Part shown: positions 30,354 to 36,964 of the stretch, piece after piece
How the letters are laid out: the number at the start of each line of letters is the position of its first letter
How positions within the stretch are numbered: the stretch's first letter is position 1
DNA from: Pseudolysinimonas yzui
Lineage (GTDB): Bacteria; Actinomycetota; Actinomycetes; Actinomycetales; Microbacteriaceae
DNA: 36,964 nt
Assembly (NCBI RefSeq): GCF_014653215.1
Contig: NZ_BNAI01000010.1
Span: 1-36,964 of the forward strand
Direction: 5' to 3'
Made by a program: the position numbers and the translations under genes
Notes under the pieces: generated by a model
What the model saw: only the letters and a program-made list of their open reading frames with translations
Told to the model about the DNA's origin: nothing
The model's database searches: none

Positions 30354-31904
30354 CTAGGCACTCTCCAGCACGGCCATCGCGGCGTTGTGGCCGCCGATGC
30401 CGCTCACGGCTCCGCCGCGCTGGGCGCCCGACCCGCAGAACAGGATGCGGTCGTGCGGCGTCGCGACGCCCCAGCGTCGGGCAGGGGTGTCGAGGGGCGC
30501 GTCATCCTCGGCGAACGGCCAGTCGAGCGGGCCGTGGAAGATGTTGCCCCCCGGCATCCGTAGCGCGTGCTCGAGGTCGAGCGTCGTCTTCGTCTCGATG
30601 CACGGGCGGCCGTCGCCGTCGTTGAGCACGAGGTCGGCGAGCGGCTCGCCGAGTACGGCGTCGAGGGAGCGCAGCACGGCGGCCTCGAACTCGGCGCGGC
30701 GGGCGTCGTTGCTGCCCGCGTCGACGAGCCGGTCGGGGGTCTGCAGGGCGAAGACGGTGAGCGTGTGGGCTCCCGGTGCCCGCAGCTCGGGGGAGAGGAT
30801 GCTGGGGTCGGTGAGCGAGTGACAGTAGATCTCGCACGGCATCGGGTCGGGCACGCGCCCCGCGACCGCTTCGGCATACGACGCGCCGAGCCGGTCCCAG
30901 CCTTCGTTCGCGTGGAAGGTGCCGCCGAACGCGGCTGCCGGATCCACCCCGGCGTCACGCAGGCGCGGGAGCCGCTTCAGCAGCAGGTTCACCTTCACCT
31001 GCGCGCCCTCGGGGCGGGGTGCCGTCTCGCCGAGCAGGCGCGCCAGCTCGAACGGCGCCACTCCGGAGAGCACGGTGCGGGCTGCGAGCCGGTGCTCGTC
31101 GTCGCCGTGGCGGTAGCTGACCTCGCCGTCGGGGGTGAGCGCGGTCACCTCGGCATCCGACACCAGCTCGGCACCCGCCTCGACCGCCGCGCGCCAGAGT
31201 TCCCCGCTCACCGCCCCCATGCCGCCGACCGGAACATCCCAGTCGCCCGTGCCGCCGCCGATGACGTGGTACAGGAAGCAGCGGTTGCCGTGCAGGTCGG
31301 GGTCGATCGGCGGTGCGAAGGTGCCGATCAGCGCGTCGGTGGCGACGACCCCCCGCACGAGGTCGTGGGTGAACGCCGCCTCGATCGCGCGTCCGACGGG
31401 CCGCTCGATGAAGGCATCCCAGGTGGCGTCGTCATCGAGCAGGCGCCGCGCCTCCGACCGCGTCGGCAACGGCTCGGTGACGGTGGGGAAGAGCGCCCGC
31501 GCCAGCCGCGAGGTCGCGTCAGAGAACCCGCCCCAGGCGGCGGCATCCGCCCCGGCCCCGATCGCGCGGAAGGACGCCGCCGTGCCCGCGGGGTCGCCGG
31601 TGTCGACGAGCAGCCCGGTGTCGCTGCCCGGCAGCGGGGTGTAGGACGAGTAGCGGCGGCGGGCGAGCCGGATGTCGAGCCCGAGATCGCGGATGATGCG
31701 CGGCGGCAGCAGGCTCACCAGGTAGGAATAGCGGGAGAGCCGTGCCGAGACGCCCGGGAACGCCTCGGCCGACACGGCGGCACCGCCGAACGCCGGGAGC
31801 CGCTCGAGCACGACGACGCTCTTGCCGGCCGAGGCCAGATAGGCGGCGGCGGTGAGCGCGTTGTGCCCGCCGCCGACGATCGCGACGTCGACCGAGCGGG
31901 TCAC
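30354..31904 (-). CDS. Phytoene-desaturase-like FAD oxidoreductase (PYROXD2-like)
   Basis: A 516-residue flavoprotein of the amine-oxidase/carotenoid-desaturase superfamily. The N-terminus VDVAIVGGGHNALTAAAYLA binds FAD, and VVVLERLPAFGGAAVSAEAF follows. The C-terminal LFCGSGAQRGGAVSGIGGHN is the FAD motif of this family. GNRCFLYHVIGGGTGDWDVP is typical of the PYROXD2-like branch, whose substrates are unknown. No other carotenoid genes are present, so true carotenoid desaturation is unlikely. The GTG start at 31904 overlaps the stop of the marR gene (GTGA), so the two are translationally coupled and probably respond to the same signal. Confidence 0.86.
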   Translation of the reverse strand: MTRSVDVAIVGGGHNALTAAAYLASAGKSVVVLERLPAFGGAAVSAEAFPGVSARLSRYSYLVSLLPPRIIRDLGLDIRLARRRYSSYTPLPGSDTGLLVDTGDPAGTAASFRAIGAGADAAAWGGFSDATSRLARALFPTVTEPLPTRSEARRLLDDDATWDAFIERPVGRAIEAAFTHDLVRGVVATDALIGTFAPPIDPDLHGNRCFLYHVIGGGTGDWDVPVGGMGAVSGELWRAAVEAGAELVSDAEVTALTPDGEVSYRHGDDEHRLAARTVLSGVAPFELARLLGETAPRPEGAQVKVNLLLKRLPRLRDAGVDPAAAFGGTFHANEGWDRLGASYAEAVAGRVPDPMPCEIYCHSLTDPSILSPELRAPGAHTLTVFALQTPDRLVDAGSNDARRAEFEAAVLRSLDAVLGEPLADLVLNDGDGRPCIETKTTLDLEHALRMPGGNIFHGPLDWPFAEDDAPLDTPARRWGVATPHDRILFCGSGAQRGGAVSGIGGHNAAMAVLESA

Positions 31905-32398
31905 GCGGCGCCGGGTGCGGCGTCGGCCGCCTCGGCTTCGCAGGCCGCGTTCAGCTTGTCGAGCACCCGCCTCATCCCGCCGAGCATCAGCTGCTTCTCG
32001 TCGTCGCGGAGCTCGTCGAAGAACAGCTCGCGGATCGCGGCCGCGTGCTCGCGCATCGCACCGAGCAGAGCGCGCTTGCCGTCGGTCGCGAGCGTCACCC
32101 AGGTGCCGCGACCGTCGCTCTCGCACACGACGCGCTCGACCAGCCCGCGGGCCTCCATGCGGGCGACCTGGTGTGAGACGCGGCTCTTCTCCCAGGCGAG
32201 CAATTCACCGAGCTCGCCGGTGCGCATCCGGCGGTCGGGCGCGTCGAAGAGGGTGACGAGGATGCTGTAGTCGGCTTGGGAGATCCCGGCGTCACGCTGC
32301 AGCTGTCGGTCGAGTTCGCGGCTGAGCTGTTCGTTCATCGCGCGCATCGTGCGCCAAAGGTCCCAGTCGGCGTGCGGAACTTCGGAGACGGTCGACAT
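31901..32398 (-). CDS. MarR-family transcriptional regulator
   Basis: A 165-residue MarR protein. The winged helix-turn-helix includes ISQADYSILVTLFDAPDRRM, GELGELLAWEKSRVSHQVAR as recognition region, and the wing ESDGRGTWVTLATDGKRAL. Helices at both ends form the dimer interface. No obvious Cys-based redox switch is seen in the DNA-binding part; one Cys lies in the wing (VVCESDGR) and one near the C-terminus. TAGCAT on the minus strand (32410-32405), six bases before the ATG, suggests a leaderless start. It is divergent from an NADPH-FMN reductase gene, and likely represses both directions. Confidence 0.9.
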   Translation of the reverse strand: MSTVSEVPHADWDLWRTMRAMNEQLSRELDRQLQRDAGISQADYSILVTLFDAPDRRMRTGELGELLAWEKSRVSHQVARMEARGLVERVVCESDGRGTWVTLATDGKRALLGAMREHAAAIRELFFDELRDDEKQLMLGGMRRVLDKLNAACEAEAADAAPGAA

Positions 32399-32404
32399 GC
32401 GTCG

Positions 32405-32464
32405 ATGCTACTCGTCCGCGTTAGTTGACACATCTACTTTCCGAGGTATCGTTGATGAGTCAAC
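32405..32464. promoter_or_regulatory. Divergent promoters with two MarR operator candidates
   Basis: For the reductase gene, TTGACA (32425-32430) and TATCGT (32447-32452) are 16 bases apart. GTTGA-4-TCAAC (32451-32464) is a perfect palindrome on the expected start site. GTTGA-4-TCTAC (32424-32437) is a one-mismatch copy on the -35 box. The minus-strand -10 of marR is TAGCAT (32410-32405), so the second site also overlaps its -35 region. The layout fits repression of both genes by MarR. Confidence 0.6.
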
Positions 32465-32512
32465 CAACGGCGGGACGTCGATGGTGGCGTCCCCGAAGAA
32501 GGGAACCTCACC

Positions 32513-33103
32513 GTGTCTCAGGTCCGTATCGCGATCATCCTCGGCAGCACCCGACCGGGCCGTCGAGGCGAACCCGTAGCCCGGTGGGTGCTCGAGCAGG
32601 CCACCGCCCGCGGCGACGCCGCGTACGAGTTGCTCGACCTGGCCGACTTCGCGCTGCCGCACCTCGACGAGCCGATGCCGCCGTCGATGGGCCGCTACGA
32701 GTTCGAGCACACCAAGAAGTGGTCCGACACGATCGACGACTTCGACGGCTTCGTCTTCGTCACGCCCGAGTACAACCGGGCGCCCTCCGGCGTGCTCAAG
32801 AACGCCCTCGACTACCTCTACGCCGAATGGAACGACAAGGCTGCCGGCATCGTCAGCTACGGCGCCGCCGCCTCGGGTCTGCGGGCCGCCGAAGCGCTGC
32901 GGCTCATCCTCGGCGAACTGCAGATCGCCGACGTGCGACAGAGCGTCGGCCTGTCGCTCATCCACGACTTCGAGAACTTCACGACCTTCACCCCCGGACC
33001 CCAGCACGCCCAGCACCTCGGGGTGCAGCTCGACCAGCTCGTGGCCTGGTCGACGGCCCTCCGCGGGGTGCGCTCGACCAAGGCGGCACTCGCCGCAGCC
33101 TGA
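32513..33103 (+). CDS. NADPH-dependent FMN reductase / quinone reductase-like flavodoxin-fold protein
   Basis: A 196-residue protein of the FMN_red family. GSTRPGRRGEPVARW is the FMN phosphate loop and TPEYNRAPSGVLKNALDYLY is the family signature around the flavin ring. Such enzymes reduce FMN, quinones, azo dyes or chromate with NAD(P)H. The GTG start lies about ten bases behind a purine-rich stretch with AAGGGAA (32498-32504). The divergent marR gene and palindromes in the promoter suggest induction by quinone-like or other aromatic compounds. A stretch of 64 bases with no gene separates it from putA. Confidence 0.87.
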   Translation: MSQVRIAIILGSTRPGRRGEPVARWVLEQATARGDAAYELLDLADFALPHLDEPMPPSMGRYEFEHTKKWSDTIDDFDGFVFVTPEYNRAPSGVLKNALDYLYAEWNDKAAGIVSYGAAASGLRAAEALRLILGELQIADVRQSVGLSLIHDFENFTTFTPGPQHAQHLGVQLDQLVAWSTALRGVRSTKAALAAA

Positions 33104-33167
33104 ACGCCGGCTGGGTGTCGCCCGGTTGATCGCTGGCCGCGACACCCGGCGGCTTATCCTCGGAGTC

Positions 33168-36100
33168 ATGCCGGATCTGCGCCCGAGCGATCTCCCGACA
33201 TTCGATACCGTCGAGCAACAGGTACAGCGGTGGCTGGATGCGAGTGCCGACGCGCCCGTCGACCCCGGAGCCGAACGGCTCGCCGGGTTGCTCAAAGACC
33301 CGCGCGGTCTCGAGTTCACGCTCGGCTTCGTCGACCGGGTGATCCGGCCCGAAGACCGCCGGGTCGCCGCGCGCAACCTCGAGCGGCTCTCCCGCCGCGT
33401 GCCGCAGTTCCTGCCCTGGTACCTACGCATCGCCGTGGTCGCCGGCGGCGGGTTCGGGGTGCTCATGCCGTGGCTGGTCATCCCGATCGCCCGCTGGGTG
33501 TTCCGATACCTCGTGCGGCACCTCGTCGTCGACGCCACCCCGAAGCGCCTCACCCGCACCTTCGCGGCGCTGAGGCAGCCGGGGGTGCGGCTCAACGTCA
33601 ACCTGCTCGGCGAGGCGGTGCTCGGCGAAGCCGAGGCCGAGCGTCGATTGTCCGGCATCACGGAGCTGCTCGCCCGGCCCGACGTCGACTACGTGTCGGT
33701 CAAGGTGTCGTCGATCGCCAGCCAGCTTCCCGCGTGGGGCTTCGACGAGGCCGTCGAGCGCGTCGTCGAGAAGCTCGTGCCGATCTACCAGCAGGCCGCT
33801 CGGGCGCGGGGGCAGAAGTTCATCAACCTCGACATGGAGGAGTACCGCGACCTCGACCTGACGATCGCGGTGTTCACGCGGCTGCTCGCGCGGCCCGAAT
33901 TGCTCGGGCTCGAGGCCGGCATCGTGCTGCAGTCCTACCTCCCCGACGCGCTGCCGGCGCTCGAGCGGCTCACGGCCTGGGCGCGCGAACGGGTCGCGGC
34001 AGGCGGGGCCGGCATCAAGGTGCGCATCGTCAAGGGAGCCAACCTCGCCATGGAGCGGGTCGACGCCACCGTGCACGGCTGGCCGCTCGCGACCTGGGGC
34101 GAGAAGGTCGAGACCGACGCGCACTACAAGCGGATGCTCGACTACGCACTGCGTGTCGAGCACACCGACGCCGTGCGGGTCGGGGTCGCCGGCCACAACC
34201 TCTTCGACCTCGCCTTCGCCCACCTTCTCGCCGAAACCCGCGGGGTGTCGCGGCGCGTCGAGTTCGAGATGCTGCTCGGGATGGCGCCGGCGCTCGCCGA
34301 CGCGGTGCGAGCCGACGCCGGCGGCGTGCTGCTCTACACCCCGGTCGTCTCACCCGCCGAGTTCGACGCCGCGATCAGCTACCTGGTGCGCCGCCTCGAA
34401 GAGAACGCGAGCCCCGCGAACTTCCTCCCGGCGCTCCTCGACCTCGACGAGCCGGAGGTGTTCGCCCGGGAGGCCGGACGCTTCGCCGCCTCGCTCGACC
34501 TGCTCGCCGCCCCGGTGCCGGTCGCGCATCGCGTGCAGGACCGAGCGCACCCGCCGGTGCCGCGGGCACCCCAGGTCTTCGCCAACGAGCCCGACAGCGA
34601 TCCGGCGGCGCCCGGCAACCGGGCGTGGGCCCGTGCCGTGCTGGGCCGCGCCGAGTCGTCGCGGCTCGGGATCGACACCCTCGCCGCATCCCGGGTCACC
34701 GACGTCGGGCAGGTCGGCGAGCGCGTGCGCCAGGCGGCTGCGGCGGGAGCGGACTGGGCCAGCACCCCGGGCAGCCGGCGCGCCGACTACCTCGATCGCG
34801 CGGGCGAAGTGCTCGCCGCGTTCCGCAGCCGGTTCATCGAGGTCATGGTCGCCGAGACCGGTAAGACGCTCGCCGAAGCGGATGTCGAGGTCAGCGAAGC
34901 CGTCGACTTCGCCCACTACTACGCCGACCGGGCGCGGGAGCTCGCCGGCATCCGCGGGGCCGTCTTCCGGCCCGTGCCGCTCACCGTCGTGACCCCGCCG
35001 TGGAACTTCCCGGTGTCGATCCCCGCGGGGGGAGTGCTGGCGGCGCTCGCCGCGGGCAGTGCCGTGCTGCTCAAGCCCGCGCCGCAGGCCGGCCGGTGCG
35101 GAGCGGTGCTCGCCGAGGCGCTCTGGGAGGCGGGGATCCCGCGTGAGGTGCTCGGACTCGTCGACACGGGCGAGGGCGATGCCGGACGCGCGCTCATCAC
35201 CGCCCCCGAGGTCGGCCGGGTGCTGCTCACCGGCTCGATCGAGACCGCCGCCCTGTTCGCCTCGTGGCGCCCCGATCTTCCGCTGCTGGCCGAGACGAGC
35301 GGCAAGAACTCGATCATCGTGACGCCGAGCGCCGACCTCGACCTCGCCGTCGCGGACATCGTGAAGAGCGCTTTCGGCAACGCCGGGCAGAAGTGCTCGG
35401 CCGCGTCGCTGGCCATCCTGGTCGGATCGGTCGGCACCTCCGAACGGTTCCGGAGGCAACTCGCGGATGCCGTGGCGAGTCTCGCGGTCGGCCCGCCGAT
35501 CGACCCGGCGACGCAGATCGGCCCGCTCGTGGAGCCGGCGTCCGGCAAGCTCGCCCGCGGGCTGACGCAGCTCGGCGACGGCGAGAGCTGGCTCGTCAAG
35601 CCCCGCTCGCTCGACGCCACCGACCGACTGTGGACGCCCGGCGTGCGCGACGGGGTGCTGCCGGGAAGCGACTTCCATCGAACCGAGTTCTTCGGCCCCG
35701 TGCTCGGTCTCATGACGGCCACGACGCTCGCCGAGGCGATCGCGCTGCAGAACGCCACCGACTACGGGCTCACCGCCGGCATCCACTCGCTCGACGTGCA
35801 CGAGGTCGCCGACTGGCTCGACGCGGTGCAGGCGGGCAACCTCTACGTCAACCGGCCCATCACCGGGGCGATCGTGCGCCGGCAACCGTTCGGCGGCTGG
35901 AAGCGCTCGTCGGTCGGAGCGGGAGCCAAGGCCGGGGGACCCAACACCCTGCTGGTTCTGGGCGAATGGGTGCCCGAGCCCGGCGAGCCGAGCGACGACC
36001 TCACCCTCGACGGGCTCGACGATCGGGTGCGCACCGTCATCGAGACGTTCCAGCCGGCTCTCGACTTCGCCGGCTTCGACACCGTGCGGCGCGCGGCCTT

Positions 36101-36629
36101 CGACGACCAGGAGTGCTGGACCCGCGAGTTCGGCCGCAGCCACGACCCATCCGCGCTCGGAGTCGAGCGCAACGTGCTGCGCTACCGCCCGGCCGAAGTC
36201 GTGCTGCGACTCGCCGAAGGCGGTGACCTGGCCGACCTCGCCCGTCTGCTGTGCGCGGGAGTCCGGGCGCGGGCGAAACTGCTGGTCAGCACCTCGACCC
36301 CGTTGCCCGCCGCGCTGCTGCCGCTCGTCGACGACGGCACCCCGCTCGGCCGCTCGCCGCTCGGCATCCTCGGGGTCAAGGTCGAGAGCGACGCCGCGTT
36401 CCTCGTGCGTGCCGCCGAAGGGCTGCCCGCGCGCATCCGCCTGATCGGCGGCGACCGAGTCGCGCTCGCCACCGCACTCCGCGGCTCCCCCGACGTCGCC
36501 GTCTGGGCGGGGCCGGTGACCGGTGCGGGTCGGATCGAACTGCTGCCGTTCCTGCGCGAGCAGTCGGTGTCGATCACCGCCCACCGCTTCGGCACCCCCG
36601 ACCGCGAGTTCGGCGCCCTCGTCGTCTGA
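33168..36629 (+). CDS. putA: Bifunctional proline dehydrogenase / L-glutamate gamma-semialdehyde dehydrogenase
   Basis: An 1153-residue PutA that oxidises proline to glutamate. The PRODH barrel (about 100-460) shows YVSVKVSSIASQLPAWGF, FINLDMEEYRDLDLT, GIVLQSYLPDALPALERL and KVRIVKGANLAMERVDA. The aldehyde dehydrogenase part (about 500-960) has TPPWNFPVSIPAGGVLAAL, Glu709 in LLAETSGKN, the catalytic Cys743 in NAGQKCSAAS, and EFFGPVLGLM. A C-terminal extension of about 180 residues is present; an N-terminal ribbon-helix-helix repressor domain is absent. A hydrophobic stretch (VVAGGGFGVLMPWLVIPIAR) near residue 90 may contact the membrane. ATG at 33168 is chosen since TATCCT lies seven bases upstream; TTG at 33126 is in frame. 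Confidence 0.93.
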   Translation: MPDLRPSDLPTFDTVEQQVQRWLDASADAPVDPGAERLAGLLKDPRGLEFTLGFVDRVIRPEDRRVAARNLERLSRRVPQFLPWYLRIAVVAGGGFGVLMPWLVIPIARWVFRYLVRHLVVDATPKRLTRTFAALRQPGVRLNVNLLGEAVLGEAEAERRLSGITELLARPDVDYVSVKVSSIASQLPAWGFDEAVERVVEKLVPIYQQAARARGQKFINLDMEEYRDLDLTIAVFTRLLARPELLGLEAGIVLQSYLPDALPALERLTAWARERVAAGGAGIKVRIVKGANLAMERVDATVHGWPLATWGEKVETDAHYKRMLDYALRVEHTDAVRVGVAGHNLFDLAFAHLLAETRGVSRRVEFEMLLGMAPALADAVRADAGGVLLYTPVVSPAEFDAAISYLVRRLEENASPANFLPALLDLDEPEVFAREAGRFAASLDLLAAPVPVAHRVQDRAHPPVPRAPQVFANEPDSDPAAPGNRAWARAVLGRAESSRLGIDTLAASRVTDVGQVGERVRQAAAAGADWASTPGSRRADYLDRAGEVLAAFRSRFIEVMVAETGKTLAEADVEVSEAVDFAHYYADRARELAGIRGAVFRPVPLTVVTPPWNFPVSIPAGGVLAALAAGSAVLLKPAPQAGRCGAVLAEALWEAGIPREVLGLVDTGEGDAGRALITAPEVGRVLLTGSIETAALFASWRPDLPLLAETSGKNSIIVTPSADLDLAVADIVKSAFGNAGQKCSAASLAILVGSVGTSERFRRQLADAVASLAVGPPIDPATQIGPLVEPASGKLARGLTQLGDGESWLVKPRSLDATDRLWTPGVRDGVLPGSDFHRTEFFGPVLGLMTATTLAEAIALQNATDYGLTAGIHSLDVHEVADWLDAVQAGNLYVNRPITGAIVRRQPFGGWKRSSVGAGAKAGGPNTLLVLGEWVPEPGEPSDDLTLDGLDDRVRTVIETFQPALDFAGFDTVRRAAFDDQECWTREFGRSHDPSALGVERNVLRYRPAEVVLRLAEGGDLADLARLLCAGVRARAKLLVSTSTPLPAALLPLVDDGTPLGRSPLGILGVKVESDAAFLVRAAEGLPARIRLIGGDRVALATALRGSPDVAVWAGPVTGAGRIELLPFLREQSVSITAHRFGTPDREFGALVV

Positions 36630-36642
36630 GCGTTACCTCCTT

Positions 36643-36730
36643 CGGTGGTCGAGTAGCCGCGAAGCGGCGTGTCGAGACCGGGCGCGGCAACGGTCTCGAC
36701 ACGCGACCTGCGGTCGCTACTCGACCACCG
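36643..36730. repeat. Palindromic intergenic repeat, copy 2 (both arms)
   Basis: The left arm (36643-36680: CGGTGGTCGAGTAGC, GCGTGTCGAGACCG) and the right arm (36691-36730: CGGTCTCGACACGC, GCTACTCGACCACCG) are inverted copies with differences only in the middle. Each arm has its own small hairpin (CCGCGAAGCGG in the left one). It lies between convergent putA and Lrp genes and may end transcription from both. Confidence 0.85.
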
Positions 36731-36744
36731 AGGGCGAGGCGGGG

Positions 36745-36964
36745 TCAGTCGTACGAGCGGTGCACGAGGCGCGAGAGCACGATCGCGCTGCGGGTGTGGT
36801 CGACGGTGGGGGCGATGCGGATGCGTTCCAGGGCGTCTTCGAGGCTCGGGATGTCGCGCGAGCGCACGTGCACGATCGCGTCGGCATCGCCGGTGACGGT
36901 CGCCGCATCCTGCACCTCGGGAACCGCGGAGAGGATGCGGCGCAGCTCTTCGGGGGCCACGGTG
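36745..36964 (-). CDS. Lrp/AsnC-family regulator, C-terminal part (runs off the right edge)
   Basis: The last 73 or so residues of a protein on the minus strand, open through the window edge. The sequence PEELRRILSAVPEVQDAATV, TGDADAIVHVRSRDIPSLED and HTRSAIVLSRLVHRSYD fits the ligand-binding RAM domain of Lrp/AsnC regulators: a ferredoxin-like fold with the conserved TG.AD.......V.D pattern. The DNA-binding half is outside the window. Lrp-type proteins frequently control proline or branched-chain amino-acid catabolism, and putA is the direct neighbour in convergent orientation; regulation of putA is a plausible inference only. Confidence 0.82.
   Translation of the reverse strand, partial: TVAPEELRRILSAVPEVQDAATVTGDADAIVHVRSRDIPSLEDALERIRIAPTVDHTRSAIVLSRLVHRSYD

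Noticed and set aside
30354-31904. Carotenoid biosynthesis locus suggested by the desaturase-like enzyme
   Set aside because: No phytoene synthase, GGPP synthase or cyclase is nearby, and the sequence resembles the PYROXD2-like branch more than CrtI.
34350-36584. Open frame of 744 codons opposite putA, and a similar one opposite prpD (1106-2671)
   Set aside because: Both are antisense to intact enzymes with complete active sites and show the typical composition of shadow frames.

Overview
The window is high-GC DNA from an actinobacterium, most likely a Microbacteriaceae-like species. This rests on gene content: the mismatch endonuclease NucS, cell-wall proteins with an LALTG (class E sortase) signal, an IS110-type transposase tail, and many genes whose -10 box lies only 6-8 bases before the start codon. 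I cannot name the genus. No rRNA, tRNA or CRISPR array is visible.

Left part (1-13169). A transposase tail (1-115) is followed by a rhodanese gene. Next comes a GntR-type regulator overlapping a 2-methylcitrate-cycle operon (prpD, prpB, prpC) for propionate catabolism. Directly behind it is a three-gene operon (type III polyketide synthase, ICMT-like methyltransferase, FAD monooxygenase) with the composition of the Streptomyces srsABC phenolic-lipid operon. On the minus strand follow a MFS transporter, nucS and a HAD phosphatase. An M13 zinc peptidase and a serine hydrolase of the class A beta-lactamase fold are on the plus strand.

Centre (13170-23226). Four large secreted proteins lie in tandem, each with a signal peptide, repeated beta-rich modules and a C-terminal LALTG-membrane helix-basic tail. 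Each gene has its own terminator and its own promoter. All four promoters carry the same layout: a TTGTCC -35 box overlapping an 18-bp inverted repeat (6-6-6), with a -10 position 17-18 bases further on, then a C-rich leader of roughly 140-260 bases. One gene contains a 131-bp exact duplication and another a 7 x 18-bp Thr/Glu stalk repeat. A fifth, degenerate promoter copy sits directly in front of a terminator with no gene between. This array is the most unusual part of the window and looks like a jointly controlled, evolving cell-surface system.

Right part (23227-36964). A YtxH/holin/DUF3618 membrane trio is followed by hemD, a DUF1304 membrane protein, an unrecognised conserved-looking helical protein and 6-phosphofructokinase. 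Then come two small membrane proteins, a MerB-like protein, an AlkA-like DNA glycosylase and a hotdog thioesterase. A MarR regulator with a carotenoid-desaturase-like FAD oxidoreductase stands divergent from an NADPH-FMN reductase. The window ends with bifunctional putA and the edge of a Lrp/AsnC regulator. Several convergent gene pairs are separated by palindromic elements, two of which are copies of the same family.
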